From Ancylobacter polymorphus (GTDB taxonomy: Bacteria > Pseudomonadota > Alphaproteobacteria > Rhizobiales > Xanthobacteraceae), in NCBI RefSeq assembly GCF_030813495.1, contig NZ_JAUSUI010000003.1, positions 62,001 through 126,000 on the forward strand: a stretch of 64,000 bases of DNA, in the 5' to 3' direction. The translations under genes were made by a program, and so were the position numbers. Under the pieces are notes generated by a model, which made no database searches, was not told where the DNA came from, and saw only the letters and a program-made list of their open reading frames with translations. Of this stretch, positions 25,777 through 35,050 are shown in pieces (position 1 is the stretch's first letter; every line of letters starts with the position of its first letter).

Positions 25777-27618
25777 TCAGGCGCCGGCGGCATCCAGCCG
25801 GCGGGTGATCTCCTCGACGGTCACGGGGCCGACGATGCGGGTGCCGGGAATCTCGCGCCCCTGTGCGTCGACGAGGAACAGCACCGGCGGGCCGACCACG
25901 CGGAACCGTTCCATCAGGGTGCGGGTGGCGTCGTCGTAGTCGGTGACATCGGCCGTGACCTGCGTCAGGGGGGCCAGACGCGCGCGCAATTCGGGCGCCG
26001 CCATCACGGCCGCATTGGACCTGCAGACGGTGCACCACGCGGCGGTGAAGTCGACGAGGATGGGCCGGCTCCCGGCAGCGCCCGCCGCCGCTTCGGCAAT
26101 CGCCCTGTCGAAGCCGGCAGAGGAGGCGATGGTGACGGCGGTGTCCGCTGTGGGCTGACCGGCCGTCCGAGCCGCGGCGAAGGCCAGCGGCCGCAGCGGG
26201 TCCTGCGCGCCCCCGGCGGCGCCGATGATGAGCGTCGCACCATAGAGCGCCGCCACCATGCCGCCGCTGCGGGCGAGCCGGGCGGCCGGGCCGCTCGACG
26301 CGGTGAGCCGGTCGAACCCGCCGAAGAACGCCGCCGAGCCGACCAGCAGCAGGCCGAGCAGGGCCAGCGTCGCCGGCGGCGGCAGAAGCCGCCCGGCGAG
26401 CAGGATGGCGACGCCGAGAAAGACGACGCCGAACAGCTGCTTCGCCCGCTCCAGCCAGACGCCACTGCGCGGCAGAACGCTAGGGCCGAACAGGCCGACC
26501 AGCATCAGCGGCAGACCCATGCCCAGCCCGAGCATGAACAATGTCGCGGCCCCGGTGGCGGCGTCGCCGGTGGAAGCGGCGTAGAGCATCGCGCCGGCCA
26601 GAGGCGGGGTCACGCAGGGCCCGACAATGAGCGCCGAGCCGAAGCCCAGCAGCGCCGCGCCACCGAGGGAGCCGTTACCGCCGCGCCCGGCGAGCCGGGC
26701 GGCAAGCCCGGCCGGAAGCGCAAGATCGAACAGGCCGAACATGGATAGCGCCAGCGCGGTGAAGATCGCGGCGGTCACGCCCAGCGCCAGCGGCGTCTGC
26801 AGCGCCGCCTGCAGGTTCGCCCCCGACCAGCCCGCCACCGCGCCGACCAGCCCATAGGCGCCGGCCATGGCGAGCACATAGGCGCCCGTGAGCACGAGGC
26901 TGCGCCGCCATGACAGTGCCTCGCCCGAGCGGGTGAGCATGCCGGCGAGGATCGGGATCATCGGGAAGACGCAGGGCGTGAGCGCCAGAAGCAGGCCGAA
27001 GCCGAGAAAGGCCAGCATCGTCCCGCCGAGCCCGCCCCGGAACAGCGCGGCGATGCCGTCCCCCTCGTCCACGGCACGCGCCGCAACCGCTTCGCTCGCT
27101 ACCGCGGCCGGGCTCTCCCCGCTGGAGGCGTCCGCCTTGGACGAGGTCAGGCCGGGCGGCGCCGCCTCGATGGAGAGGCTTGCGAGATTGACCAGGCGCG
27201 CCTGCGGGGGAAAGCAGATGCCCTTTTCCGAGCACCCCTGATAGGTGACCCTGAGCCGGCCGGCGCGGCCGATCCCGCCGGCGCTGGCCTCCACGTCCCG
27301 GGGGAAAATCCGCACGACGCCGAAATTGGGGTCATCCTTTGCCTCGCCGGCCGGCCGCTCCAAAGGCACGGCCGCGCCGTCGAGCGTGGCCTCCAGGCTG
27401 TCGCGATAGAGATAATTGCCGGGCTCGACCTTCCAGCGCAGCAGCAGCGCGCCGTCGGGCGAGCGCGCCGCCTCAAGCGTGAAGGGCGCGCGGGCGGCCG
27501 AGGGCGCGACGAGCGCGGTGAATCCGGCGGCCTCGCTGGCGCTGGCACTCAGTGGCGAAAGACAGGCCAACACAAGCGCCAGCGACCGAACAGCCCTTGC
27601 CAGTAATTGTCCTGCCAT
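25777..27618 (-). CDS. dsbD: DsbD, thiol:disulfide interchange protein
   Basis: The 613-residue protein has all three DsbD parts: an N-terminal periplasmic domain with two cysteines (GCSEKGICFPP), an eight-helix membrane domain with TPCVFPMIP and VGPCVTPPLAG, and a C-terminal thioredoxin domain with C529-TV-C532. It brings electrons from cytoplasmic thioredoxin to periplasmic thiol proteins. I chose ATG 27618, with GGAG ten bases upstream, over ATG 27636. It leads the operon with the DsbA-like and L,D-transpeptidase genes. A CTTAAG box lies 48 bases upstream. Confidence 0.92.
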   Translation of the reverse strand: MAGQLLARAVRSLALVLACLSPLSASASEAAGFTALVAPSAARAPFTLEAARSPDGALLLRWKVEPGNYLYRDSLEATLDGAAVPLERPAGEAKDDPNFGVVRIFPRDVEASAGGIGRAGRLRVTYQGCSEKGICFPPQARLVNLASLSIEAAPPGLTSSKADASSGESPAAVASEAVAARAVDEGDGIAALFRGGLGGTMLAFLGFGLLLALTPCVFPMIPILAGMLTRSGEALSWRRSLVLTGAYVLAMAGAYGLVGAVAGWSGANLQAALQTPLALGVTAAIFTALALSMFGLFDLALPAGLAARLAGRGGNGSLGGAALLGFGSALIVGPCVTPPLAGAMLYAASTGDAATGAATLFMLGLGMGLPLMLVGLFGPSVLPRSGVWLERAKQLFGVVFLGVAILLAGRLLPPPATLALLGLLLVGSAAFFGGFDRLTASSGPAARLARSGGMVAALYGATLIIGAAGGAQDPLRPLAFAAARTAGQPTADTAVTIASSAGFDRAIAEAAAGAAGSRPILVDFTAAWCTVCRSNAAVMAAPELRARLAPLTQVTADVTDYDDATRTLMERFRVVGPPVLFLVDAQGREIPGTRIVGPVTVEEITRRLDAAGA

Positions 27619-27665
27619 CGCGTCACCGCTCCACATGTGTCGCGGTGCAGCGCTCTTATCTCCAC

Positions 27666-27682
27666 CTTAAGCCAGGCTTAAG
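27666..27682. promoter_or_regulatory. CTTAAG-N5-CTTAAG box, copy 2
   Basis: Two perfect CTTAAG half-sites flank CCAGG in the 114-base divergent region between dsbD and the response-regulator gene. The centre is about 55 bases from either start codon. The form equals the PmrA/QseB box of the same regulator subfamily. The adjacent OmpR-type protein is the likely ligand and may control itself and dsbD. Confidence 0.65.
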
Positions 27683-27732
27683 CTGAGAGCGGCTGGTGCG
27701 AAGGCGGAACGAACGGGGATGAACACGGCGTG

Positions 27733-28395
27733 ATGCGCATTCTTCTGGTCGAGGACGATCCGGTGCTGGCGGACGGCCTTCGTGCCGGCCTCGCCCTGGC
27801 CGGGCTGACGGTGGACGCCGTGACCAGCTGCGCCGACGCGCAGGCGGCGCTCGCCGTCTCGCGCTTCGATGCTGTCGTGCTCGACCTCATGCTGCCGGAC
27901 GGCTCGGGGCTGGATGTGCTGGCGGCGCTGCGCGCGCGGCAGGACGCGACGCCGGTGCTTCTCCTCACGGCCCTGGACGAGACCCCGGACCGCATTCGCG
28001 GGCTCGACGCCGGCGCCGATGATTATCTCGGCAAGCCGTTCGATCTCGACGAACTGGCGGCGCGGCTGCGCGTCCTCCTGCGGCGCGGCAGCGGGCGGGC
28101 AAGCCCGCTGCTCACCCATGGCGACCTCGCGCTCGATCCCGCCATGCTCTCCGTGACACTGAACAATTCTCCCGTGGCGGTGTCGCGGCGGGAATTCGCG
28201 GTGCTGTCCATGCTGATGGAGCGGCCGGGCGTCATCCGCTCCAAGGGCGAACTGGAAGAACGGCTCTATGGCTGGCAGGAGGAAGTGGAGAGCAACACGG
28301 TCGAGGTCTATGTGCACAATCTGCGCGCCAAGCTGGGCCGGCAGGTGATCGAGACGGTGCGCGGGCTGGGTTATCGCCTGCGGGTGCCGGCATGA
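27733..28395 (+). CDS. OmpR-family response regulator (QseB/PmrA-like)
   Basis: The 220-residue protein has a receiver domain with the acidic pair ED at 7-8, phospho-acceptor D51 in VVLDLMLPDG and K at GKPFDLDE, followed by a winged-helix DNA-binding domain (NTVEVYVHNLRAKLG). Subfamily features match QseB/PmrA/TctD. An in-frame GTG lies directly before the ATG. It overlaps the kinase gene by ATGA and faces dsbD across the CTTAAG box. Confidence 0.9.
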   Translation: MRILLVEDDPVLADGLRAGLALAGLTVDAVTSCADAQAALAVSRFDAVVLDLMLPDGSGLDVLAALRARQDATPVLLLTALDETPDRIRGLDAGADDYLGKPFDLDELAARLRVLLRRGSGRASPLLTHGDLALDPAMLSVTLNNSPVAVSRREFAVLSMLMERPGVIRSKGELEERLYGWQEEVESNTVEVYVHNLRAKLGRQVIETVRGLGYRLRVPA

Positions 28396-29726
28396 GTTCG
28401 CTGCGCCGTCGGCTCTTCCTCATCCTGATGGCAGCCACCGGCCTGATCTGGCTGTGCGCCGTCGCCTGGATCAGCTTCGGCAGCCGCCACGAACTGGAGC
28501 ATGTGCTCGACACCCGCCTGCAGGAGGCCGCCCGCATGGTGCACTCGCTGGTCATGACCGGCGAGCGCCGGGAGGGAGCCGAGGCACCGGCTCTTGCCGG
28601 CACGCCGTCCCCACTCTCCGGCGGCTATGAGCGCCAGCTCTCCTGCCAGATATGGTCATTCGACGGACGCCTCCTCGCCCGGTCCTCCGGCGCGCCCGAC
28701 GCCGTGCTGGCCGATGAGAGCGAAGGGTTCTCGGATCGCGAGGTGGGCGGCGAGAACTGGCGCGTCTACACCATCGTCGATCCGGAAAAGGATGTTCGCG
28801 TGGCGGTCGGCGACCGGATCGGGCTGCGCGACAAGCTGGTACGCGACCTCGTCGCCGGGCTCGCCGCCCCGGCGCTGCTCGCCATGCCGCTGCTGGGCCT
28901 GCTGATCTGGTGGAGCCTCGGACGCGGCCTGCGCCCGCTGAACCGGGCGGCGGAGGAGATCGCCGCCCGGGAGGGCGAGGACATGCGGCCGGTCCCGCCC
29001 GACGGCGCGCCCTCCGAAATCCAGCCGCTGATCGCCGCCCTCAACGGGCTGTTCGCCAAGGTGCAGGCCGCGCGCACCCATGAGCGCGACGTCACCGCCT
29101 TTGCCGCGCACGAGCTGCGCACGCCGCTGGCGGGGCTCAAGACGCAGGCGCAGGTGGCGCTGGCCGCGGGCGAGACGCAGATGCGGGAGAACGCGCTGCG
29201 GCAGATCATCGCTTCGGTGGACCGCACCACTCGTCTTGTCCGGCAACTCCTCGCCCTCGCGCGCCTCGACGCCGGCGCGGCCGGCCAGGGCGCCGAGATG
29301 GAACTCGGCGCCCTCATCCGCGACATCGCCGATACCGTGCCGCACCCGCCGGGCGTGGTCACCGTGGTCGATTCCGACCTGGCCCATAGCCGGCGTCTGA
29401 TCGACCGTGACACCCTCTGGCTCGTGCTGCGAAACCTTCAGGAGAACGCCGTCCAGAACATGACGGAGGGCATGATCCACTGGCGCCTCGAAGGAGCGGA
29501 CCGGCTCGTGATCGAGGATGAAGGCCCCGGCATTCCCGCCGAGGAGCTCAGCCTCGTGCGCCAGCGCTTCTATCGCGGCCGCAAGGCAGCCGGTTCCGGC
29601 TCGGGCCTCGGCCTTGCCATCGCGGAGGCCGCGTTGGCGCGCATCGGCGCCCGCCTCGCGATGGCCAACCGCACGGAGCGGTCCGGCCTGCGCGCTGTCG
29701 TCGAATTCGGACCGGGCCCGAATTGA
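28392..29726 (+). CDS. Sensor histidine kinase (QseC/PmrB-like)
   Basis: The 444-residue inner-membrane kinase has a first helix at 8-28, a periplasmic loop of about 130 residues, a second helix near 155-178, a HAMP-like linker, HisKA with H240 in FAAHELRTPLAG, and an ATPase domain with LQENAVQNM, DEGPGIP and GSGLGLAI. The signal is unknown. Synteny with dsbD and a DsbA-like gene suggests periplasmic thiol or envelope stress, possibly copper, as input. Cognate to the response regulator encoded just upstream. Confidence 0.9.
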   Translation: MSSLRRRLFLILMAATGLIWLCAVAWISFGSRHELEHVLDTRLQEAARMVHSLVMTGERREGAEAPALAGTPSPLSGGYERQLSCQIWSFDGRLLARSSGAPDAVLADESEGFSDREVGGENWRVYTIVDPEKDVRVAVGDRIGLRDKLVRDLVAGLAAPALLAMPLLGLLIWWSLGRGLRPLNRAAEEIAAREGEDMRPVPPDGAPSEIQPLIAALNGLFAKVQAARTHERDVTAFAAHELRTPLAGLKTQAQVALAAGETQMRENALRQIIASVDRTTRLVRQLLALARLDAGAAGQGAEMELGALIRDIADTVPHPPGVVTVVDSDLAHSRRLIDRDTLWLVLRNLQENAVQNMTEGMIHWRLEGADRLVIEDEGPGIPAEELSLVRQRFYRGRKAAGSGSGLGLAIAEAALARIGARLAMANRTERSGLRAVVEFGPGPN

Positions 29727-29744
29727 ACTCGCCCAACCTTGCGG

Positions 29745-30110
29745 TTGATTTCGCTCGTCACGACCTCCGGCCATCGACCCGAGAAACATTCAAGAAGGTC
29801 GGTACTTGAGCTCGCTGCCGATGGTCCGATGCCCGCCCGAAGGTGGCGGTTAAAACTCTCGATGAAGCCATTCTGCATCGGCTTGCCCGGCGCGATGTAT
29901 GCCACTCGCACCTCGCGGCGTCGGCCCAGCCGGGAATGGCATTGGAGGTGATCGCGCTGCCATCGTGGCTGCGCCGAACGCGGTTTCGTTCACGCTCATC
30001 TTCGGCCTTCCGCGCTCTGCCAGCAGCCGACCGCGTTCGCGAGCGACCCGCACCCCGGACAGCGACGTGTCCGCCGCCGGCGCCAGGCCGCGCGGCATCA
30101 ACCTCACCCG
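29745..30110 (-). pseudogene. IS3-family transposase (orfB) remnant
   Basis: Pieces of the integrase core of an IS3-type transposase are scattered in different frames on the minus strand. One frame gives ADTSLSGVRVARERGRLLAERGRPKM, shown here in shortened form as ADTSLSG and AERGRPKM. A second gives ITSNAIPGWAD, and a third gives YIAPGKPMQNGFIESFN. The N-terminal part, orfA and the C-terminus are missing. The catalytic DDE set cannot be assembled, so the copy is dead. Confidence 0.7.
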
Positions 30111-30171
30111 CCTGCTCGAAGCGGACGATCCTCTGAACCAGCAGACGCCCGCTTGTTTGGCGTGCGACAGG

Positions 30172-31761
30172 TCAGAAACCCATCGCGGCGCCATCACTGC
30201 GCGGGTCTCCCGCGCCTTCGAGCGTGGCATCGGGGCGGCGGACGATGGCGCCGGCATGACCCATCATCGCGTCGAAGGCGGGCACCATCTCCACATCGTG
30301 CCCGGCGGCGCGCAGGGCGGCGATGAGGTCCGGCGGGAAGCGGTCCTCCAGCTTCAGCGTCACGGTCTCCGCCCCCCAGGTGCGGCCGAGCAGCCAGCGC
30401 GGCGCGGTGATCGCCGCCTGAAGTTCCTGGCCGAACAGGCCGTAGCGGGAGAACAGCGCAGCCTGCGTTTGCGGCTGTCCCTCGCCGCCCATCGTGCCAT
30501 AGACCATGTGCCGACCATCCGCGAAGCTGGCCATGGCGGGGTTCAGCGTGTGGAAGGGCTTGCGGCCCGGGGCGAGCAGGCGCGGCCCGTCTCCCGTAAG
30601 GGCGAAGCTCGAGCCGCGATTCTGCCAGACGATCCCGGTCTGCGGCAGCACGATGCCGGAGCCGAACTCGAAATAGATGCTCTGGATGAAGCTGGCGGCC
30701 AGACCGTCGCGGTCGATGGCGCCGAGCCACACCGTATCGCCGGCGGAAGGCGGCGTCGGCCAGGGCAGGGCGCGTGCCGGGTCGATGCGCCGCGCGAGGC
30801 GTTCGAGCACGCCGTCGGCAAGAAAATCGCGCGGATCCTCGCTCATCATGCCGGGGTCGCCGACCACGCGGTCGCGCACGAGGAACGCCTGCTTGGTCGC
30901 CTCGATGAGCCCGTGGAGATGGGCGAACCCCTCCGCTTCCCGCACGCCGAGCCGGCTGAAAATGCCGAGGATCATCAGCGAGGCCAGGCCCTGAGTGGGC
31001 GGCGGGAAGTTGAACAGCCTTACGCCCGGCAGGTCGACCTGCAGCGGGGCGACCCGCGTGGCGTGGCATGCGGCAAGATCGTCAAGCGTTACCGGCGCGC
31101 CCGCTTCGGTCAGATCATGGGCGATGTCGCGGGCGAGCGGACCACGGTAGAAGCTCTCCGTGCCCTCGCGGCCGAGCCGCTCCAGCGTCTGCGCCAGGGC
31201 CGGCAGCGTCATCGTTGCGCCGGTGGCCGGGGCGGCGCCGTCCGTGAGGAACACGTCGGCAAAGCCCGACACGTCAGCAAGTTCCGGCAACTTGGCGGCG
31301 GTGAGCTGGCTCTGGCTGGCGGTCACGGCGAAGCCGTTGCGGGCGTGCCAGACGGCATCCTCCAACAGGCGGGCGAGCGGCAGACGTCCGCCGCGCTCGG
31401 TGCTCAGCCTCAAGGCCTCGCCCCAGCCCGCAACGGTCCCGGCCGTCGTGTTGGCGGCCAGAGGTCCACGCTGCGGGATCGCCGTCAGACCCGCTTGCGC
31501 ATAGAGTTCCGGCGTCGCCGCGGCGGCGGCGCGGCTGCAGGCATCGATGCCGACCGGGGTTTCGCCCGGCGCGCCGATCAGCCAGAAGCCATCGCCGCCG
31601 ATCGCCGTCATGTGCGGGTAGACGACCGCCAGCGCGGCGGCCATCGCCACTATGGCCTCGACGGCATTGCCGCCTTCGCGCAGCACGCGCAGCCCCGCCT
31701 CGCTCGCCAGATGATGCGGCGAGGTCACCATGCCCCGACGGGCACGAACCGTGTTCAGCAT
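30172..31761 (-). CDS. Gamma-glutamyltransferase family protein
   Basis: The 529-residue Ntn-hydrolase-type protein is the usual GGT length. The nucleophile threonine is near residue 343 in AGDTVWLGAIDRDG, where the precursor would cut itself. Near the N-terminus SPHHLASEAG and REGGNAVEA are conserved, and near the C-terminus GTMGGEGQPQ matches the substrate pocket. There is no signal peptide, so it is probably cytoplasmic. The start is 12 bases after the TRAP large-permease stop, and the four genes form one unit. A gamma-glutamyl compound or amide imported by the TRAP system is the natural inferred substrate. Confidence 0.85.
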   Translation of the reverse strand: MLNTVRARRGMVTSPHHLASEAGLRVLREGGNAVEAIVAMAAALAVVYPHMTAIGGDGFWLIGAPGETPVGIDACSRAAAAATPELYAQAGLTAIPQRGPLAANTTAGTVAGWGEALRLSTERGGRLPLARLLEDAVWHARNGFAVTASQSQLTAAKLPELADVSGFADVFLTDGAAPATGATMTLPALAQTLERLGREGTESFYRGPLARDIAHDLTEAGAPVTLDDLAACHATRVAPLQVDLPGVRLFNFPPPTQGLASLMILGIFSRLGVREAEGFAHLHGLIEATKQAFLVRDRVVGDPGMMSEDPRDFLADGVLERLARRIDPARALPWPTPPSAGDTVWLGAIDRDGLAASFIQSIYFEFGSGIVLPQTGIVWQNRGSSFALTGDGPRLLAPGRKPFHTLNPAMASFADGRHMVYGTMGGEGQPQTQAALFSRYGLFGQELQAAITAPRWLLGRTWGAETVTLKLEDRFPPDLIAALRAAGHDVEMVPAFDAMMGHAGAIVRRPDATLEGAGDPRSDGAAMGF

Positions 31762-31773
31762 GTCACGCGACCT

Positions 31774-33099
31774 CTACCAGCCGATCGCCTTGGGCAGCCA
31801 GGTGGCCACCGCAGGGAAGGTGAAGACGAGGGCGACCGCCATCAACTGCAGGGCGATGAAGGGAAGGACGCCGCGATAGATGTCGGCCGTGCGCACCTCC
31901 GGCGGGGCGACGCCGCGCAGGTAGAACAGCGCCCAGCCGAAGGGAGGGGTAAGGAAGGAGGTTTGTAGCACGGTGGCGATCAGCGCCGCCGCCCAGACCA
32001 GATCGACACCGGCGTTCTGCATCAGCGGCAGGAACATCGGCACGACGATATAGCTGATCTCGATCCACTCGATGAAGAAGCCGAGCACGAAGATGATCAG
32101 CAGCATGAAGATCAGGATGCCGTCCGTCCCGCCGGGAACCAGCGCGAAGGCGTCATGCACCAGCCGCTCGCCGCCGAGGCCGCGGAAGGACAGCGCAAAG
32201 ACCTGCGAGCAGATCAGCACGAAGAACATCATCGCGGTGATGCGCGCGGTGGACTGCACGGTGTCGACCAGCGTCTTCAGCGTGAAGCGGCCCGCAACCG
32301 ATGCCACGAATATGGAGCCGAGCGCCCCCATGCTGGCGGCCTCGGTTGGGGCGGCGATGCCGCCGATGATCGAGCCGAGCACGGCCAGCACCAGCCCGAT
32401 CGGCGGCAGGCCGACCTTGAGCGCCTTCAGCCACAGTTGCTTGCGCGGCATGGCACGCCGCTCTTCGAGCGGGATGGCGGGCACCTTCTCCGGCCAGATG
32501 ATGCCGACGACGATCATGTAGATGCAGAAAATGCCGGTGAGCAGCAGCCCGGGCATCAGGGCGGCGGCGAACAGCGTGCCGACGGATTCGCCCAGAATGT
32601 CGGCGAGCAGGATGAGGATGGTCGAGGGGGGAATGAGCTGCCCGAGCGTGCCGGAGGCGCAGATCGCCCCGCAGGACAGGCTCTTGTCATAGCCCCGCCG
32701 CAGCAGCGTCGGCAGGGTGAGCAGGCCGAGCGTGACGATGGTGGCACCGACAATGCCGGTTGTCGCGCCCATCATCATGCCGACCAGGACGATACCGAGA
32801 CCCATGCCGCCGCGAAGGCTGCCGGAAAGATGGCCGATCACTTCCATCAGCTCGTCGGCGAGGCGCGATTTCTCCAGCATCACGCCCATGAACACGAAGA
32901 GCGGGATGGCAATCAGCGTGTAATTGGCGGTGACGCCGTAGATGCGCGCCGGCAAAAGGCTGAACAGCGTCGTGCCGAATCCGAGCCAGCCGAAGAAGAA
33001 GCCGCTGATGGCAAGGGTGAGCGCCACCGGCACGCCGACGAACAGCATGACGAAGAAAGAGGCGATGCAGGCGATCGCCAGGATTTCATTATAGGGCAT
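31774..33099 (-). CDS. TRAP transporter large permease (DctM type)
   Basis: The 441-residue protein has about 12 membrane segments and the DctM family pattern, including GATTGIVGATIVTLG and LIPPSTILILLADILGES. It forms the elevator domain of a sodium-driven tripartite importer. Its start overlaps the small permease by 11 bases. The cargo is set by the binding protein encoded upstream. Confidence 0.93.
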   Translation of the reverse strand: MPYNEILAIACIASFFVMLFVGVPVALTLAISGFFFGWLGFGTTLFSLLPARIYGVTANYTLIAIPLFVFMGVMLEKSRLADELMEVIGHLSGSLRGGMGLGIVLVGMMMGATTGIVGATIVTLGLLTLPTLLRRGYDKSLSCGAICASGTLGQLIPPSTILILLADILGESVGTLFAAALMPGLLLTGIFCIYMIVVGIIWPEKVPAIPLEERRAMPRKQLWLKALKVGLPPIGLVLAVLGSIIGGIAAPTEAASMGALGSIFVASVAGRFTLKTLVDTVQSTARITAMMFFVLICSQVFALSFRGLGGERLVHDAFALVPGGTDGILIFMLLIIFVLGFFIEWIEISYIVVPMFLPLMQNAGVDLVWAAALIATVLQTSFLTPPFGWALFYLRGVAPPEVRTADIYRGVLPFIALQLMAVALVFTFPAVATWLPKAIGW

Positions 33100-33661
33100 T
33101 GGCAGGCACCTGTTCCGACAGCGGCGCCGGCGGTATGCTGACGGGAGAAAGCAGGGCGGCGAGCGCGCGTGCCGTGGCGGCCAGGCTCTGCAGCAGCAGC
33201 AGCGCGAAACCCGCCGGAATCATCGCCTTGAGGATGAAGCGGTAAGGCAGCCCGCCGGGGTCGGGCGAGCCCTCGCTGATCCGGTAGGACTGGCCCACAT
33301 AGCGCCAGGACAGAAGGATGATGATGACGGAGAGCGCCACCACCGCGAGGGCCGAGAACAGATCGATCCCCTGCTGCACGCGCACGGGAAGCCGGGCGAA
33401 CAGGATGTCCACCCGCACATGGCCTTCATGCTTGATGGTGTAGGCGATGCAGAGCAGCGTGAGCGGCGACATCAGGTGCCATTCCAGCTCCTGCATGGCT
33501 ACCGAGCCGGTGTTGAAGGCGTAGCGCATCAGCACATTGCCGGCCATGACGAGGACGAGCGCGAGGCCCGTCCACGCCGCGACCCAGCCGCAGGCCTCGA
33601 CGATCGCGTCGAGGCCACGGGCGCATTTTTCCAGCACGCTGGTCACGGGGGTCGAACTCAT
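33089..33661 (-). CDS. TRAP transporter small permease (DctQ type)
   Basis: The 190-residue membrane protein has four predicted helices and the DctQ pattern (MQELEWHLMSPLTLLCIAYTIKHEGHVRVDI region). It scaffolds the large permease. The start is ten bases after the stop of the binding protein and its end overlaps the large permease start. Confidence 0.9.
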   Translation of the reverse strand: MSSTPVTSVLEKCARGLDAIVEACGWVAAWTGLALVLVMAGNVLMRYAFNTGSVAMQELEWHLMSPLTLLCIAYTIKHEGHVRVDILFARLPVRVQQGIDLFSALAVVALSVIIILLSWRYVGQSYRISEGSPDPGGLPYRFILKAMIPAGFALLLLQSLAATARALAALLSPVSIPPAPLSEQVPANAL

Positions 33662-33671
33662 GCGCCCGAAC

Positions 33672-34766
33672 TCACGCGCCCCGACGGATCTGGGTCTGGT
33701 ACACCGCCTCCGAGAGGCCCGCCCACTGGCTGTGCTCGGCCGCGAATTTGCTGAACGAGTCGTAGACCTTCTTGATCTTGGGGTCGGAGTCGGCGAGCTG
33801 CTGCAGCGTGGTGGTGGTGACGTCGCGCAGCTTGGCGACCACTTCGGCCGGGTAAGGCGCGGCGATCACGCCCTGGTTCTTCACCAGGTCGGTCATCGCC
33901 TCGCCATTGGTCGCCTCGCACCAGGTGTGGCTGAGCACGTTGCAGGCCATGGCGGCGGCGCGGACGATTTCCTTGAGGTCGTCCGGCAGGCTTTCCCAGG
34001 CGGCCTTGTTGATGACGAGCTCGGTGACGTTGCTCGGCTCGTGCCAGCCGGTGGTGTAATAGTATTTGGCCGCCTTCTGCAGGCCGAGGCGGCGGTCCTG
34101 ATAGGGGCCGACGAATTCGGCGGCGTCGATCACGCCGCGCTCCAGTGCCGGGAAAATCTCGCCGCCGGGCAGCAGCTTCACATCGACGCCGAGCTGCGCA
34201 TAGACCTTACCGGCGAGGCCGGGGATGCGCATTTTCAGGCCCTTGAAGTCCTCGACCTTCTCGATCGGCTTGCGGAACCAGCCGGACATCTGCACGCCGG
34301 TATTGCCGAGCGGCATCGGCACGAGGTTGAAGGGCTCGTAGAGCTCTTCCCACAGCTTCAGGCCGCCGCCATGGTAGATCCAGGCGTTCTGGCCCTGGAA
34401 GTTCAGCCCGAAGGGCACGCAGGTGAAGAACTGCGCCGCCGGCACCTTGCCCGCCCAGAAATAGGAATTCGCCGCGTTCATCTCGACCGTGCCGGAGGAC
34501 ACCGCGTCGAAGCCTTCCAGCGCCGGGATCAACTCGCCGGCGGCGAAGTGCTGGATGGTCAGTCGCCCGCCGGACATCTTGCCGACGAGGTCGCAGAAAT
34601 AGGTCGGGCTGCCCGGACCGGTGACATAGAAGGGAGCGCCCGGTCCGTAGGCGTTGGTCATCTTCCAGCTGAAGCTCTGCTGGGCGCGCGCGACATGCGG
34701 CGCGGCGATTGTGGCGACGGCGGCCGTACCCGCCAGACCGGCGCCCAGGAATCCACGACGATCCAT
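33672..34766 (-). CDS. TRAP transporter substrate-binding protein (DctP family)
   Basis: A 364-residue periplasmic receptor with a twin-arginine-like signal (DRRGFLGAGLAG). DctP features include FRKPIEKVEDFKGLKMRIPG, with the arginine that usually binds a carboxylate, and IDAAEFVGPYQD. The subgroup resembles receptors for mono-carboxylic or keto acids (TakP-like), which cannot be settled by eye. GGGGAA eight bases before ATG 34766 fixes the start. It is divergent from the AraC-acetamidase fusion. Confidence 0.9.
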   Translation of the reverse strand: MDRRGFLGAGLAGTAAVATIAAPHVARAQQSFSWKMTNAYGPGAPFYVTGPGSPTYFCDLVGKMSGGRLTIQHFAAGELIPALEGFDAVSSGTVEMNAANSYFWAGKVPAAQFFTCVPFGLNFQGQNAWIYHGGGLKLWEELYEPFNLVPMPLGNTGVQMSGWFRKPIEKVEDFKGLKMRIPGLAGKVYAQLGVDVKLLPGGEIFPALERGVIDAAEFVGPYQDRRLGLQKAAKYYYTTGWHEPSNVTELVINKAAWESLPDDLKEIVRAAAMACNVLSHTWCEATNGEAMTDLVKNQGVIAAPYPAEVVAKLRDVTTTTLQQLADSDPKIKKVYDSFSKFAAEHSQWAGLSEAVYQTQIRRGA

Positions 34767-35050
34767 TGTTGTTCCCCTTTGTCCGGATGGCGCCACATGC
34801 GGCGCCGTGATCGGGCGCCACTAAGCCGCTGCCGCGCGGTATGGGCAATGCCCCTAAAGAGGCAACGGGACCAAAGCGGCGATGGGGCAGTGCGTTCTGT
34901 TTCAGAAAAATACACATAAATTCAGCTATTTAGCGAGATATGACGAGGAATTGTGCAGCGCGGTTCGGTTGCGCCGCGACAAGTTTTTGTGCGCCATTCG
35001 TCAAAGTGCTTCACTGGCGATCCGGCGCCGCCTGCGCCATTCCTTCGCCC

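Noticed and set aside
29899-31968. Plus-strand open frame of 689 codons
   Set aside because: It is antisense to the gamma-glutamyltransferase, with the low-complexity Arg/Gly/Gln composition of a shadow.
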